DNA of 48,513 nt from Streptomyces prunicolor NBRC 13075 (GTDB lineage Bacteria; Actinomycetota; Actinomycetes; Streptomycetales; Streptomycetaceae). Below, piece after piece: positions 39,536 to 48,030 of the stretch. Both the position numbers and the translations under genes were made by a program. How positions within the stretch are numbered: position 1 is the first letter of the stretch; each line of letters opens with the position of its first letter. Below the pieces are notes generated by a model. It worked only from the letters and a program-made list of their open reading frames with translations, was not told the DNA's origin and did not search any database. Location of the stretch: positions 1 to 48,513 of the forward strand of contig NZ_BARF01000032.1 in the NCBI RefSeq assembly GCF_000367365.1, written 5' to 3'.

Positions 39536-41474
39536 GACCAGCCTGACCGAGCGCCTCCTGCACTCGGCCGGCGTGATCGACGAGATCGGCAGCGTCGACG
39601 ACGGGAACACCCGCACCGACACCCTCGCGCTGGAGCGGCGGCGCGGCATCACCATCAAGTCGGCCGTCGTCTCGTTCCCGGTCGACGACGTGACCGTCAA
39701 CCTGATCGACACCCCCGGTCACCCGGACTTCATCGCCGAGGTGGAGCGCGTCCTCGGCGTGCTCGACGGTGCGGTCCTGGTCGTCTCGGCCGTCGAGGGC
39801 GTCCAGCCGCAGACCCGCATCCTGATGCGCACACTCCAGCGGCTGCGCATCCCGACGCTCCTCTTCGTCAACAAGATCGACCGCCGCGGAGCCCGCTACG
39901 ACAACCTCCTGTCGGCGCTCTCCGAACGGCTCAGGGCGGCCGTCGTCCCCATGGGCTCGGTCGAGGGAATCGGTACCCGCGCTGCCGGTTTCCGGCCGGG
40001 GCTCGGCCCGGGCGCACCCGCCGTCCTCGCCGAGCACGACGACGAACTGCTCACCGCGTACGTCGAGAACACCGTGTCCTACGACCTCCTGCGCACCGCC
40101 CTCGCCGCCCAGACCCGGCAAGCCCTCGTGCACCCGGTCTACTTCGGCTCGGCCATCACCGGCGCCGGCGTCGACGCGCTGATCACCGGAATCAAGGAAC
40201 TGCTCCCCGCCGCCGAGGGCGACCCTCAAGGCCCGCTCTCCGGCTCGGTGTTCAAGGTCGAGCGCGGCCTCGCGGGGGAGAAGGTCGCCTACGCGCGGAT
40301 GTTCTCCGGCACCCTCCGCACCCGCGACCGGATCACCTTCGGCGACGCGAGCGACACCGGCGGCATTCGTGAAGAGGGCAAGGTCACCTCGGTCAGCGTC
40401 TTCGACCACGGCACGGACATCGGCTCCGACTCCGTCCCGGCGGGCCGGATCGGCAGGCTGTGGGGACTCGGCGAGATCAAGATCGGGGACTCGATCGGCG
40501 TACCGAGGAAGGCAGTTGGGCACTTCTTCGCGCCGCCGACCCTCGAAACCGTCGTCGTCCCGGGCCCGGACGCCGACCGGCGCGCGCTGCACCTCGCGCT
40601 CACCCAACTCGCCGAACAGGACCCGCTGATCGGCCTGCGCCACGACGAGGTGCGCCAGGAGACCGCCGTCTCCCTCTACGGCGAGGTCCAGAAGGAGGTC
40701 ATCCAGGCCACGCTCGCCGAGGAGTTCGGGGTGCGTGTCACCTTCCGTGAGACGACTCCGCTGTGCATCGAGCGGCCGGTCGCAGTGGGCGCGGCGGCCG
40801 AGTTCATCAAGAAGGACGCGAACCCGTTCCTCGCGACGGTCGGCCTGCGCGTCGAACCGGGCCCGGTCGGCTCGGGGGTGAGTTTCGGTCTGGAGGTGGA
40901 ACTGGGCGCGATGCCGTACGCCTTCTTCAAGGCCGTCGAGGACACCGTGCGCGAGACGCTCGGCCAAGGGCTGCACGGCTGGCGGCTCACCGACTGCGTG
41001 GTCACGATGACGCACTCCGGTTACTGGCCCCGGCAGAGCCATGCCCACCAGGGCTTCGACAAGAGCATGTCGAGCACCGGCGCCGACTTCCGCGGGCTGA
41101 CCCCGCTCGTCCTCGTCGAGGCGCTGCGGCGGTCGGGCAGTCAGGTGTACGAGCCGATGCACCGGTTCCGTGTCGAGGCCCCGGCCGACACGCTCGGCGC
41201 CCTGCTGCCGGTGCTGGCCGCGCTGCGCGCCGTACCGCGGACCACCGAGACGCAGGGGTCGCTCTGTGTGCTGGAAGGGGTGGTACCGGCGGCCCAAGTG
41301 CACGGGCTGGAGCGGCAGTTGCCGGGGCTGACGCGTGGGGAGGGGGAGTGGGAGAGCGCCTTCGACCACTACGCGCCCGTCGCGCACGGGATCGTTCCGG
41401 AACGGGCACGCAGCGACCACAACCCGTTGAACAGGAAGGAGTATCTGTTGAACGTGACGCGTCGGGTGGCCTGA
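39489..41474 (+). CDS. Tet(M)/Otr(A)-type ribosomal protection GTPase
   Basis: Translation GTPase of 661 aa, close in length and pattern to Otr(A). The G motifs are AHVDAGKTS (residues 10-18), RGITIKSAV, DTPGHPDF and NKID. The EF-G-like C-terminal domains include QKEVIQATLAEEFGV and the ALGGHGW-type segment GLHGWRLTDCVVTMT. Such proteins remove tetracyclines from the ribosome. The start is the GTG at 39489, which continues as HLLNLGILAHVDAGK; its ribosome site is weak. A leader ORF overlaps its start. No tetracycline gene cluster is visible, so it may serve as intrinsic protection against self-made or foreign drugs, or a more general translation role (inference). Confidence 0.5.
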   Translation: MHLLNLGILAHVDAGKTSLTERLLHSAGVIDEIGSVDDGNTRTDTLALERRRGITIKSAVVSFPVDDVTVNLIDTPGHPDFIAEVERVLGVLDGAVLVVSAVEGVQPQTRILMRTLQRLRIPTLLFVNKIDRRGARYDNLLSALSERLRAAVVPMGSVEGIGTRAAGFRPGLGPGAPAVLAEHDDELLTAYVENTVSYDLLRTALAAQTRQALVHPVYFGSAITGAGVDALITGIKELLPAAEGDPQGPLSGSVFKVERGLAGEKVAYARMFSGTLRTRDRITFGDASDTGGIREEGKVTSVSVFDHGTDIGSDSVPAGRIGRLWGLGEIKIGDSIGVPRKAVGHFFAPPTLETVVVPGPDADRRALHLALTQLAEQDPLIGLRHDEVRQETAVSLYGEVQKEVIQATLAEEFGVRVTFRETTPLCIERPVAVGAAAEFIKKDANPFLATVGLRVEPGPVGSGVSFGLEVELGAMPYAFFKAVEDTVRETLGQGLHGWRLTDCVVTMTHSGYWPRQSHAHQGFDKSMSSTGADFRGLTPLVLVEALRRSGSQVYEPMHRFRVEAPADTLGALLPVLAALRAVPRTTETQGSLCVLEGVVPAAQVHGLERQLPGLTRGEGEWESAFDHYAPVAHGIVPERARSDHNPLNRKEYLLNVTRRVA

Positions 41475-41525
41475 AATGCGTCAACAGGGCTTGTAGAGCG
41501 CAGACTTACTCGTGAGTCAGAAGTG

Positions 41526-41557
41526 TTGACAGTGTCCGGAAATCACCGGACTGTAGT
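41526..41557 (+). promoter_or_regulatory. Promoter with operator palindrome upstream of GH5 gene
   Basis: TTGACA (41526-41531) is a perfect -35 box. TGTAGT (41552-41557) is a possible -10 box, though the 20-base spacing is long. The spacer holds a perfect inverted repeat, GTCCGG (41534-41539)/CCGGAC (41546-41551). A repressor bound there would block transcription. Confidence 0.5.
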
Positions 41558-41561
41558 GGAC

Positions 41562-43418
41562 ATGACGAATATCCGGGCGCGTTTGATCGTTGTCCTGGTT
41601 GTCCTCTGCGGATTCCTGTCGGTGCTGGGCGCTGGGCCAGCAACCGCCGCCACCCCAACCGACTCCCTCTGGTTCGACGGCTCGGCGCTGACCGTCCAGA
41701 ACGGCAGCTTCGTGGACAGCTACGGCCGCCAGGTCGTGCTGCGCGGCTACAACGTCTCCGGTGAGACCAAACTGGCGGAGAACGACGGTCTTCCCTTCGC
41801 CTCGGTCGCCGACGCGAAGAAGTCCGCGACCGCGCTGCGCGCCCTCGGCGGCGGCAACTCGGTCCGCTTCCTGCTCTCCTGGGCCTACGCCGAGCCCGTC
41901 CGGGGTCAGGTCGACACCACGTACCTGGCCGCCGCCACCGCGCAGATGCAGGCGTTCCTCGACGCCGGTATCCGCGTCTACCCCGACTTCCACCAGGACC
42001 TCTACTCCAAGTACCTGTTCAACAGCGGAAGTTGGTACACCGGCGACGGCGCCCCCAAGTGGGCGGTGGCGCTGGGGAGTTACCCCCAGGAGTCCTGCGG
42101 CATCTGCCTCTTCTGGGGTCAGAACATCACCCAGAACTCGGCCGTGACCAAGGCGCAGTACGACTTCTGGCACAACAACTACGGCCTCCAGGACTCCTTC
42201 CTCGCCACCGCGCAGTCGACGATGACGTACATCCAACAGCACCTCACCACCGAGGAGTTCGCGGGCGTCGTCGGCTTCGACCCGTACAACGAGCCCTTCG
42301 CCGGGACCTACGACTCGGGCCAGACCAGCCGGACTTGGGAGCAGAACCTGCTCTGGCCGTTCTATGTGAAGTTCCGGGCCCGGATGGACGCGGCCGGCTG
42401 GAGCGCCAAGCCCGCCCTCGTCGAGCCGAACCTCTTCTGGAACTCCAACATCTCCAGCCAGGTGCAGGTGGGCGGACTCCTCGACGCGGGCACGCTCGGG
42501 TCGCGGTACGTCTTCAACACCCACTTCTACGACCAGAAGGCGATCTCCGGCATCCTGATGTGGGGCAACGCGGCCGACGGTCAGTACTCGACCGACTTCG
42601 GCACGGTCCGTGACCGGGCCACCGCGGCCGGCACCGCCGCCATCGTCAGCGAGTTCGGGCATCCGCTGTCCGGGACGGTCTCGGGCAAGGCGCCGACCGT
42701 ACTCAAGGCGATGTACCAGGCCCTCGACTCCCGCCTGCCGGGCGCGAGTTGGTGGTCCAACCCGGCCGGCTCAGGACCGGTCCTTTCCGGCACGCAGTGG
42801 CAGTGGGACATCTACAACGGCCGCCACAGCGAGCTGATGAACGACAACCCCGACAAGGTGCTCACCTCCGGTGACGCCTGGAACGACGAGGACCTGTCGG
42901 CCGTCAACATGACCGACTCCGGCACGGTGACACTCCGTCAGGACGTCCGCCTGCTGGACCGGATCTACCCGGGCGCGACCGCCGGCACCACCGTCGCCTT
43001 CACCTATGAGGACCGCTCCCGAGACGGCTCCACGACCCTGACCTGGAACCCGGTCCCCAGCACCCTCCCGAACGTGTCCTCGCTGGTCGGCTCCGGCCAG
43101 TACGGCCTGCTGATGTGGCGCTCCAACAGCTCCACCGCACCGACCGAACTCCACCTCCCGGCGTCCTTCCCGGCCGCGTCCACGACCGTGGTCTCCGACC
43201 TGGGAGCGATCTCTGGCGTCCCGGCCTACACGTCGTCGACCGCGATCGGCTACGCCAACGAGCCCGGCGGCACCGGCAGTCACCGCCTCCTGCTCTCGGC
43301 CACCGGCTCGGGAACCCTGCACTACGCCCTGATCACCAACGGCGCGTCGAGCCCCTCCTCGACGCTGCTGAGCGCGGCCAAGTCCGAACTGGCCACGTGG
43401 GCGGCAGCGCACAGCTGA
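41562..43418 (+). CDS. Secreted GH5 endoglycosidase (endoglycoceramidase-like)
   Basis: Secreted glycoside hydrolase of 618 aa. The signal peptide is about residues 1-29 (VVLVVLCGFLSVLGAGPATA). The TIM-barrel domain shows NSVRFLLSWAYAEP, FHQDLYSKY, the acid/base E244 in FDPYNEPF and the nucleophile E364 in VSEFGHP. The HQDLYS motif and long loops match endoglycosylceramidases, which release glycans from glycosphingolipids. A beta-sandwich C-terminal domain follows. I chose the ATG at 41562, since the signal peptide starts there; it has only a weak ribosome site and may be leaderless. A terminator hairpin follows, then a TetR gene. Substrate: eukaryotic glycolipids are likely but unproven. Confidence 0.5.
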   Translation: MTNIRARLIVVLVVLCGFLSVLGAGPATAATPTDSLWFDGSALTVQNGSFVDSYGRQVVLRGYNVSGETKLAENDGLPFASVADAKKSATALRALGGGNSVRFLLSWAYAEPVRGQVDTTYLAAATAQMQAFLDAGIRVYPDFHQDLYSKYLFNSGSWYTGDGAPKWAVALGSYPQESCGICLFWGQNITQNSAVTKAQYDFWHNNYGLQDSFLATAQSTMTYIQQHLTTEEFAGVVGFDPYNEPFAGTYDSGQTSRTWEQNLLWPFYVKFRARMDAAGWSAKPALVEPNLFWNSNISSQVQVGGLLDAGTLGSRYVFNTHFYDQKAISGILMWGNAADGQYSTDFGTVRDRATAAGTAAIVSEFGHPLSGTVSGKAPTVLKAMYQALDSRLPGASWWSNPAGSGPVLSGTQWQWDIYNGRHSELMNDNPDKVLTSGDAWNDEDLSAVNMTDSGTVTLRQDVRLLDRIYPGATAGTTVAFTYEDRSRDGSTTLTWNPVPSTLPNVSSLVGSGQYGLLMWRSNSSTAPTELHLPASFPAASTTVVSDLGAISGVPAYTSSTAIGYANEPGGTGSHRLLLSATGSGTLHYALITNGASSPSSTLLSAAKSELATWAAAHS

Positions 43419-43429
43419 GCACCAGAGGG

Positions 43430-43455
43430 GCGCCGGTCTTCCTGAAGACCGGCGC
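43430..43455 (+). terminator. Terminator of the GH5 gene
   Basis: GCGCCGGTCTTC (43430-43441) and GAAGACCGGCGC (43444-43455) form a perfect 12-bp stem, followed by TCCTTCGTGTTC. It starts 12 bases after the GH5 stop. Confidence 0.5.
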
Positions 43456-43595
43456 TCCTTCGTGTTCATGTGAAGACATTCGTACATATGCAAATTCGGA
43501 GTGAACTTGAAGGAAAGTGTGGGAGGAGTGCCCTTTTCCGGAAGGCCACGGACACGACAAGATTGTCCGGTGGTCAACGAGACAGAGGTGTGACA

Positions 43596-44249
43596 GTGGT
43601 GGGCAGGCTCAAGACGCCGACCGGTCGTTACGGCGGCAAGTCCGCCGAGCAGCGACAGGCCGAGCGGCGCGGACGCTTCCTGGACGCCGCGCTCCAGTTG
43701 TTCGGCGACACCCCCGGCTACCGCGCCACCACCGTCGCCGCGCTCAGCGAGGCCGCGGGACTGTCCACCCGGCAGTTCTACGAGGAGTTCCGCAGCCTGG
43801 AGGACGTCCTGGCCGCCCTCCATCTCCAGGTCAACGACTGGGCCGAGGAAGCCGTGCTGGTGGCGCTGAAATCGGCGGAGGGCCTGTCGCTCGCCGAGCG
43901 GTCCACCGTGATCTTCCAGGCCTACGCCGCGAACGTCACCGTCGATCCGCGCCGCATCCGCATCACCTTCGTCGAGATCATCGGCGTCAGCGCCCGGCTG
44001 GAGGAGCAGCGGCTGGCCCGCCGAGCCCGCTGGATCAACCTCATCTGCGCCGAGGCCAGGGCCGCCGCCCAGCGCGGCGAGGCGGCACGCCGCGACTACC
44101 GGATCGCCGCGGCGGCCTTCATCGGCAGCGTCAACGGCCTGCTCCACGACTGGAGCGCGGGCTGGGTGGACGCCACGCTGGACGAGGTCGTGGAGGAACT
44201 GGTCCGACAGCTCCTCGGGATCATGCAGCCGCCCGGCTGGAAGCGCTAG
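43596..44249 (+). CDS. TetR/AcrR-family transcriptional regulator
   Basis: Repressor of 217 aa. The helix-turn-helix lies at about residues 20-70 with GYRATTVAALSEAAGLSTRQFYEEF (core TTVAALSEAAGLSTRQFYEE). The C-terminal helical ligand domain has no distinctive motif. I chose the GTG at 43596, with GAGG seven bases upstream; another GTG at 43590 is too close to that site. The 177-base region upstream includes the GH5 terminator and presumably its promoter. Its stop codon TAG lies in the CTAG that borders the MITE-like element, so the insertion left the protein intact. Its target is unknown; the GH5 gene upstream is one candidate. Confidence 0.5.
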   Translation: MVGRLKTPTGRYGGKSAEQRQAERRGRFLDAALQLFGDTPGYRATTVAALSEAAGLSTRQFYEEFRSLEDVLAALHLQVNDWAEEAVLVALKSAEGLSLAERSTVIFQAYAANVTVDPRRIRITFVEIIGVSARLEEQRLARRARWINLICAEARAAAQRGEAARRDYRIAAAAFIGSVNGLLHDWSAGWVDATLDEVVEELVRQLLGIMQPPGWKR

Positions 44250-44392
44250 GTCGTGTCCGCAAAGTCCCGTCGTCCGCCCGAAGGGCGGGCCCCGCGGCGT
44301 CCGGTACGGCGAGAGTGCGTGCCGGGCGTCGCGGGGCTGGGGGCACCTCCCACGCCTTTAAGGCAGTGGGGGAGGGACTTCGCGGACACGAC
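44250..44392. mobile_element. 143-bp MITE-like element with 19-bp terminal inverted repeats
   Basis: The left end GTCGTGTCCGCAAAGTCCC (44250-44268) and the right end GGGACTTCGCGGACACGAC (44374-44392) are inverted repeats with one mismatch in 19. CTAG flanks both sides (44246-44249 and 44393-44396), as expected for a 4-bp target duplication. YTAR-type targets are known for IS5-group transposases (family knowledge). The inside is highly structured, with a 19-bp helix at 44290-44336 (three G-U pairs in plus-strand RNA). No transposase is encoded. The CTAG copies supply the stop codons of the two flanking convergent genes. Confidence 0.5.
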
Positions 44393-45379
44393 CTAGACCG
44401 AGTCGTCCGTGGCGTGTTCGTCCAGGCGGCGAGCGAGCGCACGTACGAGATCGCGCAGAGCGGCGGGACGTTCGATGACGAACGGGCGGTCGAGGGCGGC
44501 GAGCACCGGCGGGATCCACTCCAGCCGCTCGGCCCGGATCCGGACGCGGACCCAGTCGTCGTCCACCGCTCCGGCGGGCGTGGACAGGGTGGCGATCTCG
44601 GCCGGGAGATGGCGGCGAATGTGCGGCACCTCGCCCCGGATCCGCAGCGACACATCGTGGGTCCACGGCGTGCGCGCGAGGCTGTCCAGCACCGTGGCCG
44701 CCGGGTCGAACTCGGCCGGCACGGCGAACGAGCCCGGCCGCACGTCCATGGTGGTGATCCGGTCGAGGCGGAAGGTGCGCACCTCGCCGTGGGCGGGGTC
44801 GGCGCCGGTCAGATACCACCGCCCGGCATGCGCCACGAGGCCGTACGGCAGGACGGTACGGTCGCTGACCTGGCCCTTCCGGTCGGTGTAGCCGATCGCC
44901 ACGGGCCGGCGGTGCAGTGCGGCCTCGGCGAGTTCGAGCAGTACCCCCGTCTCCGGGGCGATGGAGGTGGCGGCACGGGGTCGCGCGGTGAAGTCGGCCG
45001 TGTCCAGCAGGGCGTCCAGGCGTCGGCGCAGGGCGGCGGGCAGGACCCGCAGCAGTTTCGCCGTGGCGCTCTCGCCGGCCGCGGCGGACGTGGTGACCAG
45101 CCCGGCCCTTCGCCCGGCCAGCAACCCGAGCAGCACGGCCAGGGCCTCCTCGTCCGTGAGCATCAGCGGGGGCATCCGATAGCCGGGGGCGAGCCGGTAG
45201 CCGCCGTAGCGACCACGCACCGAGTCGACCGGTACGCCCAGTTCCAGCAGGTGGCCGACGTAACGGCGGACCGTGCGTTCGTCGACGCCCAGCCGGGCGG
45301 CCAGGTCGGGGACGGTACGGAGGCCGTCGCCCTGGAGGATCTCCAGCAGGGCGAGCACGCGGGCGGTCGATGTGGTCAC
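44393..45379 (-). CDS. WYL-domain (YafY-like) transcriptional regulator
   Basis: Regulator of 328 aa. An N-terminal HTH_11-type winged helix (LLEILQGDGLRTVPDLAARL, then VDERTVRRYVGHL) is followed by a WYL domain and a C-terminal WCX extension. WYL domains sense ligands or nucleic acids. In the WYL core the residues read GLVAHAGRWYLTG and TFRLDRI. GTG start at 45379. It is divergent from the VOC gene at 45487, a common pairing in actinobacteria, so control of that gene is likely (inference). Its TAG stop lies within the CTAG that borders the MITE-like element. Confidence 0.5.
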   Translation of the reverse strand: MTTSTARVLALLEILQGDGLRTVPDLAARLGVDERTVRRYVGHLLELGVPVDSVRGRYGGYRLAPGYRMPPLMLTDEEALAVLLGLLAGRRAGLVTTSAAAGESATAKLLRVLPAALRRRLDALLDTADFTARPRAATSIAPETGVLLELAEAALHRRPVAIGYTDRKGQVSDRTVLPYGLVAHAGRWYLTGADPAHGEVRTFRLDRITTMDVRPGSFAVPAEFDPAATVLDSLARTPWTHDVSLRIRGEVPHIRRHLPAEIATLSTPAGAVDDDWVRVRIRAERLEWIPPVLAALDRPFVIERPAALRDLVRALARRLDEHATDDSV

Positions 45380-45486
45380 GCCGAAAGTCTGCCTCGGATA
45401 GCGGGCGGAAGCTGTCCGGTATCGGTCCTAGCGTGGGAGGCGCCGCTTCATCCGGCACCCCTTACGACCTCTGACAGGAAGCCGCC

Positions 45487-45885
45487 ATGAACTTCGTCTC
45501 GATCCGTGTCATCACCGACGACGTCGCCCGACTCGTCGGCTTCTACGAACAGGTCACCGGCGTGACGGCCACCTGGTCGACCCCCGACTTCGCCGAACTC
45601 GCCACGCCCACCTGCACGTTGGCGGTCGCGAGCACTCGTACGGTGGCCCTGTTCGGTACCGGCTCCGCTCGCCCCGCCGCCAACCACTCGGTAATCACCG
45701 AGTTCCGTGTGGCGGACGTCGACGCCGAATTCGAGCGTCTGGCACCCCTCGACTGCGAGATCGTCCAGAAGCCGACGACGATGCCCTGGGGCAACCGCTC
45801 CCTCCTCTTCCGGGACCCCGACGGCAACCTGATCAACTTCTTCACGCCGGTCACTCCTGAAGCTGTGCGACGGCAGGACCACTGA
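45487..45885 (+). CDS. VOC-superfamily (glyoxalase-like) protein
   Basis: Small vicinal-oxygen-chelate protein of 132 aa. The start FVSIRVITDDVARLVGFYEQ and the end LLFRDPDGNLINFFTPV are the two usual module edges. The ATG at 45487 follows GACAGGAAGCCGCC. It is divergent from the WYL regulator across 107 bases and is probably controlled by it. It could be a lyase, dioxygenase or drug-binding protein; no substrate is indicated. The call is secure at fold level only. Confidence 0.5.
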   Translation: MNFVSIRVITDDVARLVGFYEQVTGVTATWSTPDFAELATPTCTLAVASTRTVALFGTGSARPAANHSVITEFRVADVDAEFERLAPLDCEIVQKPTTMPWGNRSLLFRDPDGNLINFFTPVTPEAVRRQDH

Positions 45886-45920
45886 TGCGTGGCTGCCAAC
45901 TGCCCCTCGTGTCACAGCCG

Positions 45921-45991
45921 TTGACTTCGTCCTCCAGTGGCTCTACTTTCAGCGCGCCATTTCGTTCGGCTAATCGATCCTGGTTCGAAAT
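45921..45991 (+). promoter_or_regulatory. Promoter and inverted repeat upstream of alpha-galactosidase gene
   Basis: TTGACT (45921-45926), a 17-base spacer and TACTTT (45944-45949) make a good promoter. Downstream in the leader is the inverted repeat ATTTCG (45959-45964)/CGAAAT (45986-45991). It could be a repressor site for sugar control. Confidence 0.5.
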
Positions 45992-46008
45992 ATCGGCAAA
46001 GGAGCCGC

Positions 46009-47967
46009 ATGTTCCGCACCCCCTTCCTGCGTGCCCTCGCGATGGCCGCAGCGGCAGTCACCCTGCTTCTCTTCACCAGACCAGCGCCCGCGGACCCACT
46101 CCAGTCGGCCCCGGTCGCCTCGACGACCCGTCAGATGGCCGTGCCCACCGCCCCGATGGGCTGGGCCTCCTGGAACAGCTTCGCCGCGAAGATCGACTAC
46201 AGCGTCATCAAGGCGCAGGTCGACGCGTTCGTCGCCGCCGGCCTCCCGGCGGCCGGCTACAAGTACATCAACATCGACGAGGGCTGGTGGCAGGGCACCC
46301 GCGACAGCGCGGGCAACATCACCGTCGACACCAGCGAGTGGCCCGGCGGGATGAGCGCCATCGCCGACTACATCCACAGCAAGGGCCTCAAGGCCGGCAT
46401 CTACACGGACGCGGGCGCGAACGGCTGCGGCTACTACTACCCGACGGGTCGACCCGCCGCCGCGAACACCGGCAGCGAGGGCCACTACGACCAGGACATG
46501 CTCCAATTCTCGCAGTGGGGCTTCGACTTCGTGAAGGTCGACTGGTGCGGCGGTGACGCGGAGGGCCTCGAGGCGGCGACGGCGTACAAGGCGCTCAGCG
46601 CCTCGGTCACCAAGGCCACCGCCAGCACCGGCCGCGCACTGACCCTCTCGATCTGCAACTGGGGCTACCAGAACCCCTGGAACTGGGCCCCGGGCCTGGC
46701 CCCCATGTACCGGACGAGCACGGACATCATCTACTACGGCAACTCGCCGTCGACGACGAACATGTTGTCCAACTTCGACCAGGGCCTGCACCCGGCCGCC
46801 CAGCACACCGGCTACTACAACGACCCCGACATGCTGATGGTCGGCATGACCGGCCTCACCGCAGCCCAGAACCGCACCCACATGGCCCTCTGGGCGATCT
46901 CCGGCGCACCCCTCCTCGCCGGAAACGACCTGACGACCCTCACCACCGAGACCACCGGCATCCTCACCAACCCCGAGGTCATCGCGGTCGACCAGGACGC
47001 ACGCGGCCTCCAGGGCGTCAAGGTCGCCGAGGACACGACCGGACTCCAGGTCTACGGCAAGGTTCTCTCGGGCCTCGGCAACCGCGCGGTCACCCTCCTC
47101 AACCGCACCTCCGCCGCGCAGAACATCACCGTCCGCTGGTCGGACCTCGGCCTGACCACCGCGTCCGCGACCGTCCGCGACCTGTGGTCCCGCGCCAACA
47201 TCGGCTCCTACGGCACGAGTTACACGGCCAGCGTCCCGGCCGGCGGCTCCGTGTTCCTGAAGATCAGCGGCGGCACCGAGGCGGCGAGTACCAACTACAC
47301 CGCCACCTCCACCGGCAAGTACACCGGCATCAGCGCGGCGAGCACCGGCCTGAACGTCGTCGACGTCACCTACACCAACACCGGCTCCACCGCCGTCATC
47401 GGCAGCCTCCAGGTCAACGGTCAGACCGCGACGACGGTCTCCTTCCCGCCGACCGGCTCCAGCGCAGGCACGATCTCGGTGCAGGCCAACCTGTCCAAGG
47501 GATCGGCCAACTCCCTCACCCTGACGGGCAGTTCACTCCCGACCCTGGGCACGATCAACGTCCAGCCGATCCCGGGCACGAACGGCTCCCTGGTCGTCGG
47601 CACCGGGTCCGGCCGCTGCGCCGACGTCTACAACAACACCATCACCAACGGCACGCAGGCCGAGATCTGGGACTGCAACGGCGGCCAGAACCAGGCCTGG
47701 ACGTACACCTCCCGCAAGGAACTCGTGGTCTACGGCAACAAGTGCCTGGACGCCTACAACAACGGCACCACCAACGGCACGAAGGTCGTCATCTGGGACT
47801 GCAACGGCCAGAACAACCAGAAGTGGACCGCCAACTCCGACGGCACCCTCACCAACGTCAACGCGGGCCTGTGCCTGGACGCGTCCGGTGCCGCCACGGC
47901 CAACGGCACCCTGCTGATCCTGTACACCTGCGGCACGGCGAACAACCAGAAGTGGACGCTGACGTAG
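46009..47967 (+). CDS. Secreted GH27 alpha-galactosidase with ricin-type carbohydrate-binding domain
   Basis: Secreted exoglycosidase of 652 aa that removes terminal alpha-galactose. A signal peptide covers about residues 1-28. The GH27 barrel shows PMGWASWNSF, YINIDEGWW, LKAGIYTDAG and FVKVDWCGG with the nucleophile D178; the acid/base is in YNDPDMLMVG. A beta-sandwich domain and a further beta module (about 430-520) follow. The last 120 residues form a ricin B/CBM13 lectin with repeated QNQAW, NNQKW and NNQKW motifs. The ATG at 46009 has AAAGGAG upstream. Substrates may be plant galactomannans or raffinose sugars. The lectin would anchor the enzyme to polysaccharide. The call is very secure. 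Confidence 0.5.
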   Translation: MFRTPFLRALAMAAAAVTLLLFTRPAPADPLQSAPVASTTRQMAVPTAPMGWASWNSFAAKIDYSVIKAQVDAFVAAGLPAAGYKYINIDEGWWQGTRDSAGNITVDTSEWPGGMSAIADYIHSKGLKAGIYTDAGANGCGYYYPTGRPAAANTGSEGHYDQDMLQFSQWGFDFVKVDWCGGDAEGLEAATAYKALSASVTKATASTGRALTLSICNWGYQNPWNWAPGLAPMYRTSTDIIYYGNSPSTTNMLSNFDQGLHPAAQHTGYYNDPDMLMVGMTGLTAAQNRTHMALWAISGAPLLAGNDLTTLTTETTGILTNPEVIAVDQDARGLQGVKVAEDTTGLQVYGKVLSGLGNRAVTLLNRTSAAQNITVRWSDLGLTTASATVRDLWSRANIGSYGTSYTASVPAGGSVFLKISGGTEAASTNYTATSTGKYTGISAASTGLNVVDVTYTNTGSTAVIGSLQVNGQTATTVSFPPTGSSAGTISVQANLSKGSANSLTLTGSSLPTLGTINVQPIPGTNGSLVVGTGSGRCADVYNNTITNGTQAEIWDCNGGQNQAWTYTSRKELVVYGNKCLDAYNNGTTNGTKVVIWDCNGQNNQKWTANSDGTLTNVNAGLCLDASGAATANGTLLILYTCGTANNQKWTLT

Positions 47968-47992
47968 CCGTACCGGCCGCTGCGCAGCACAT

Positions 47993-48023
47993 CGTCCCGC
48001 CGGTCGTCAGGGCCGGCGGGACG
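47993..48023. terminator. Bidirectional terminator after alpha-galactosidase gene
   Basis: CGTCCCGCCGG (47993-48003) and CCGGCGGGACG (48013-48023) form a perfect 11-bp stem with a 9-base loop. It lies between the convergent alpha-galactosidase and small membrane protein genes. Confidence 0.5.
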
Positions 48024-48030
48024 CGCGTCC

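Noticed and set aside
44250..44392. Simple terminator between the TetR and WYL genes
   Set aside because: The 19-bp ends and flanking CTAG copies fit a transposable element better, although the inner hairpins may also end transcription.
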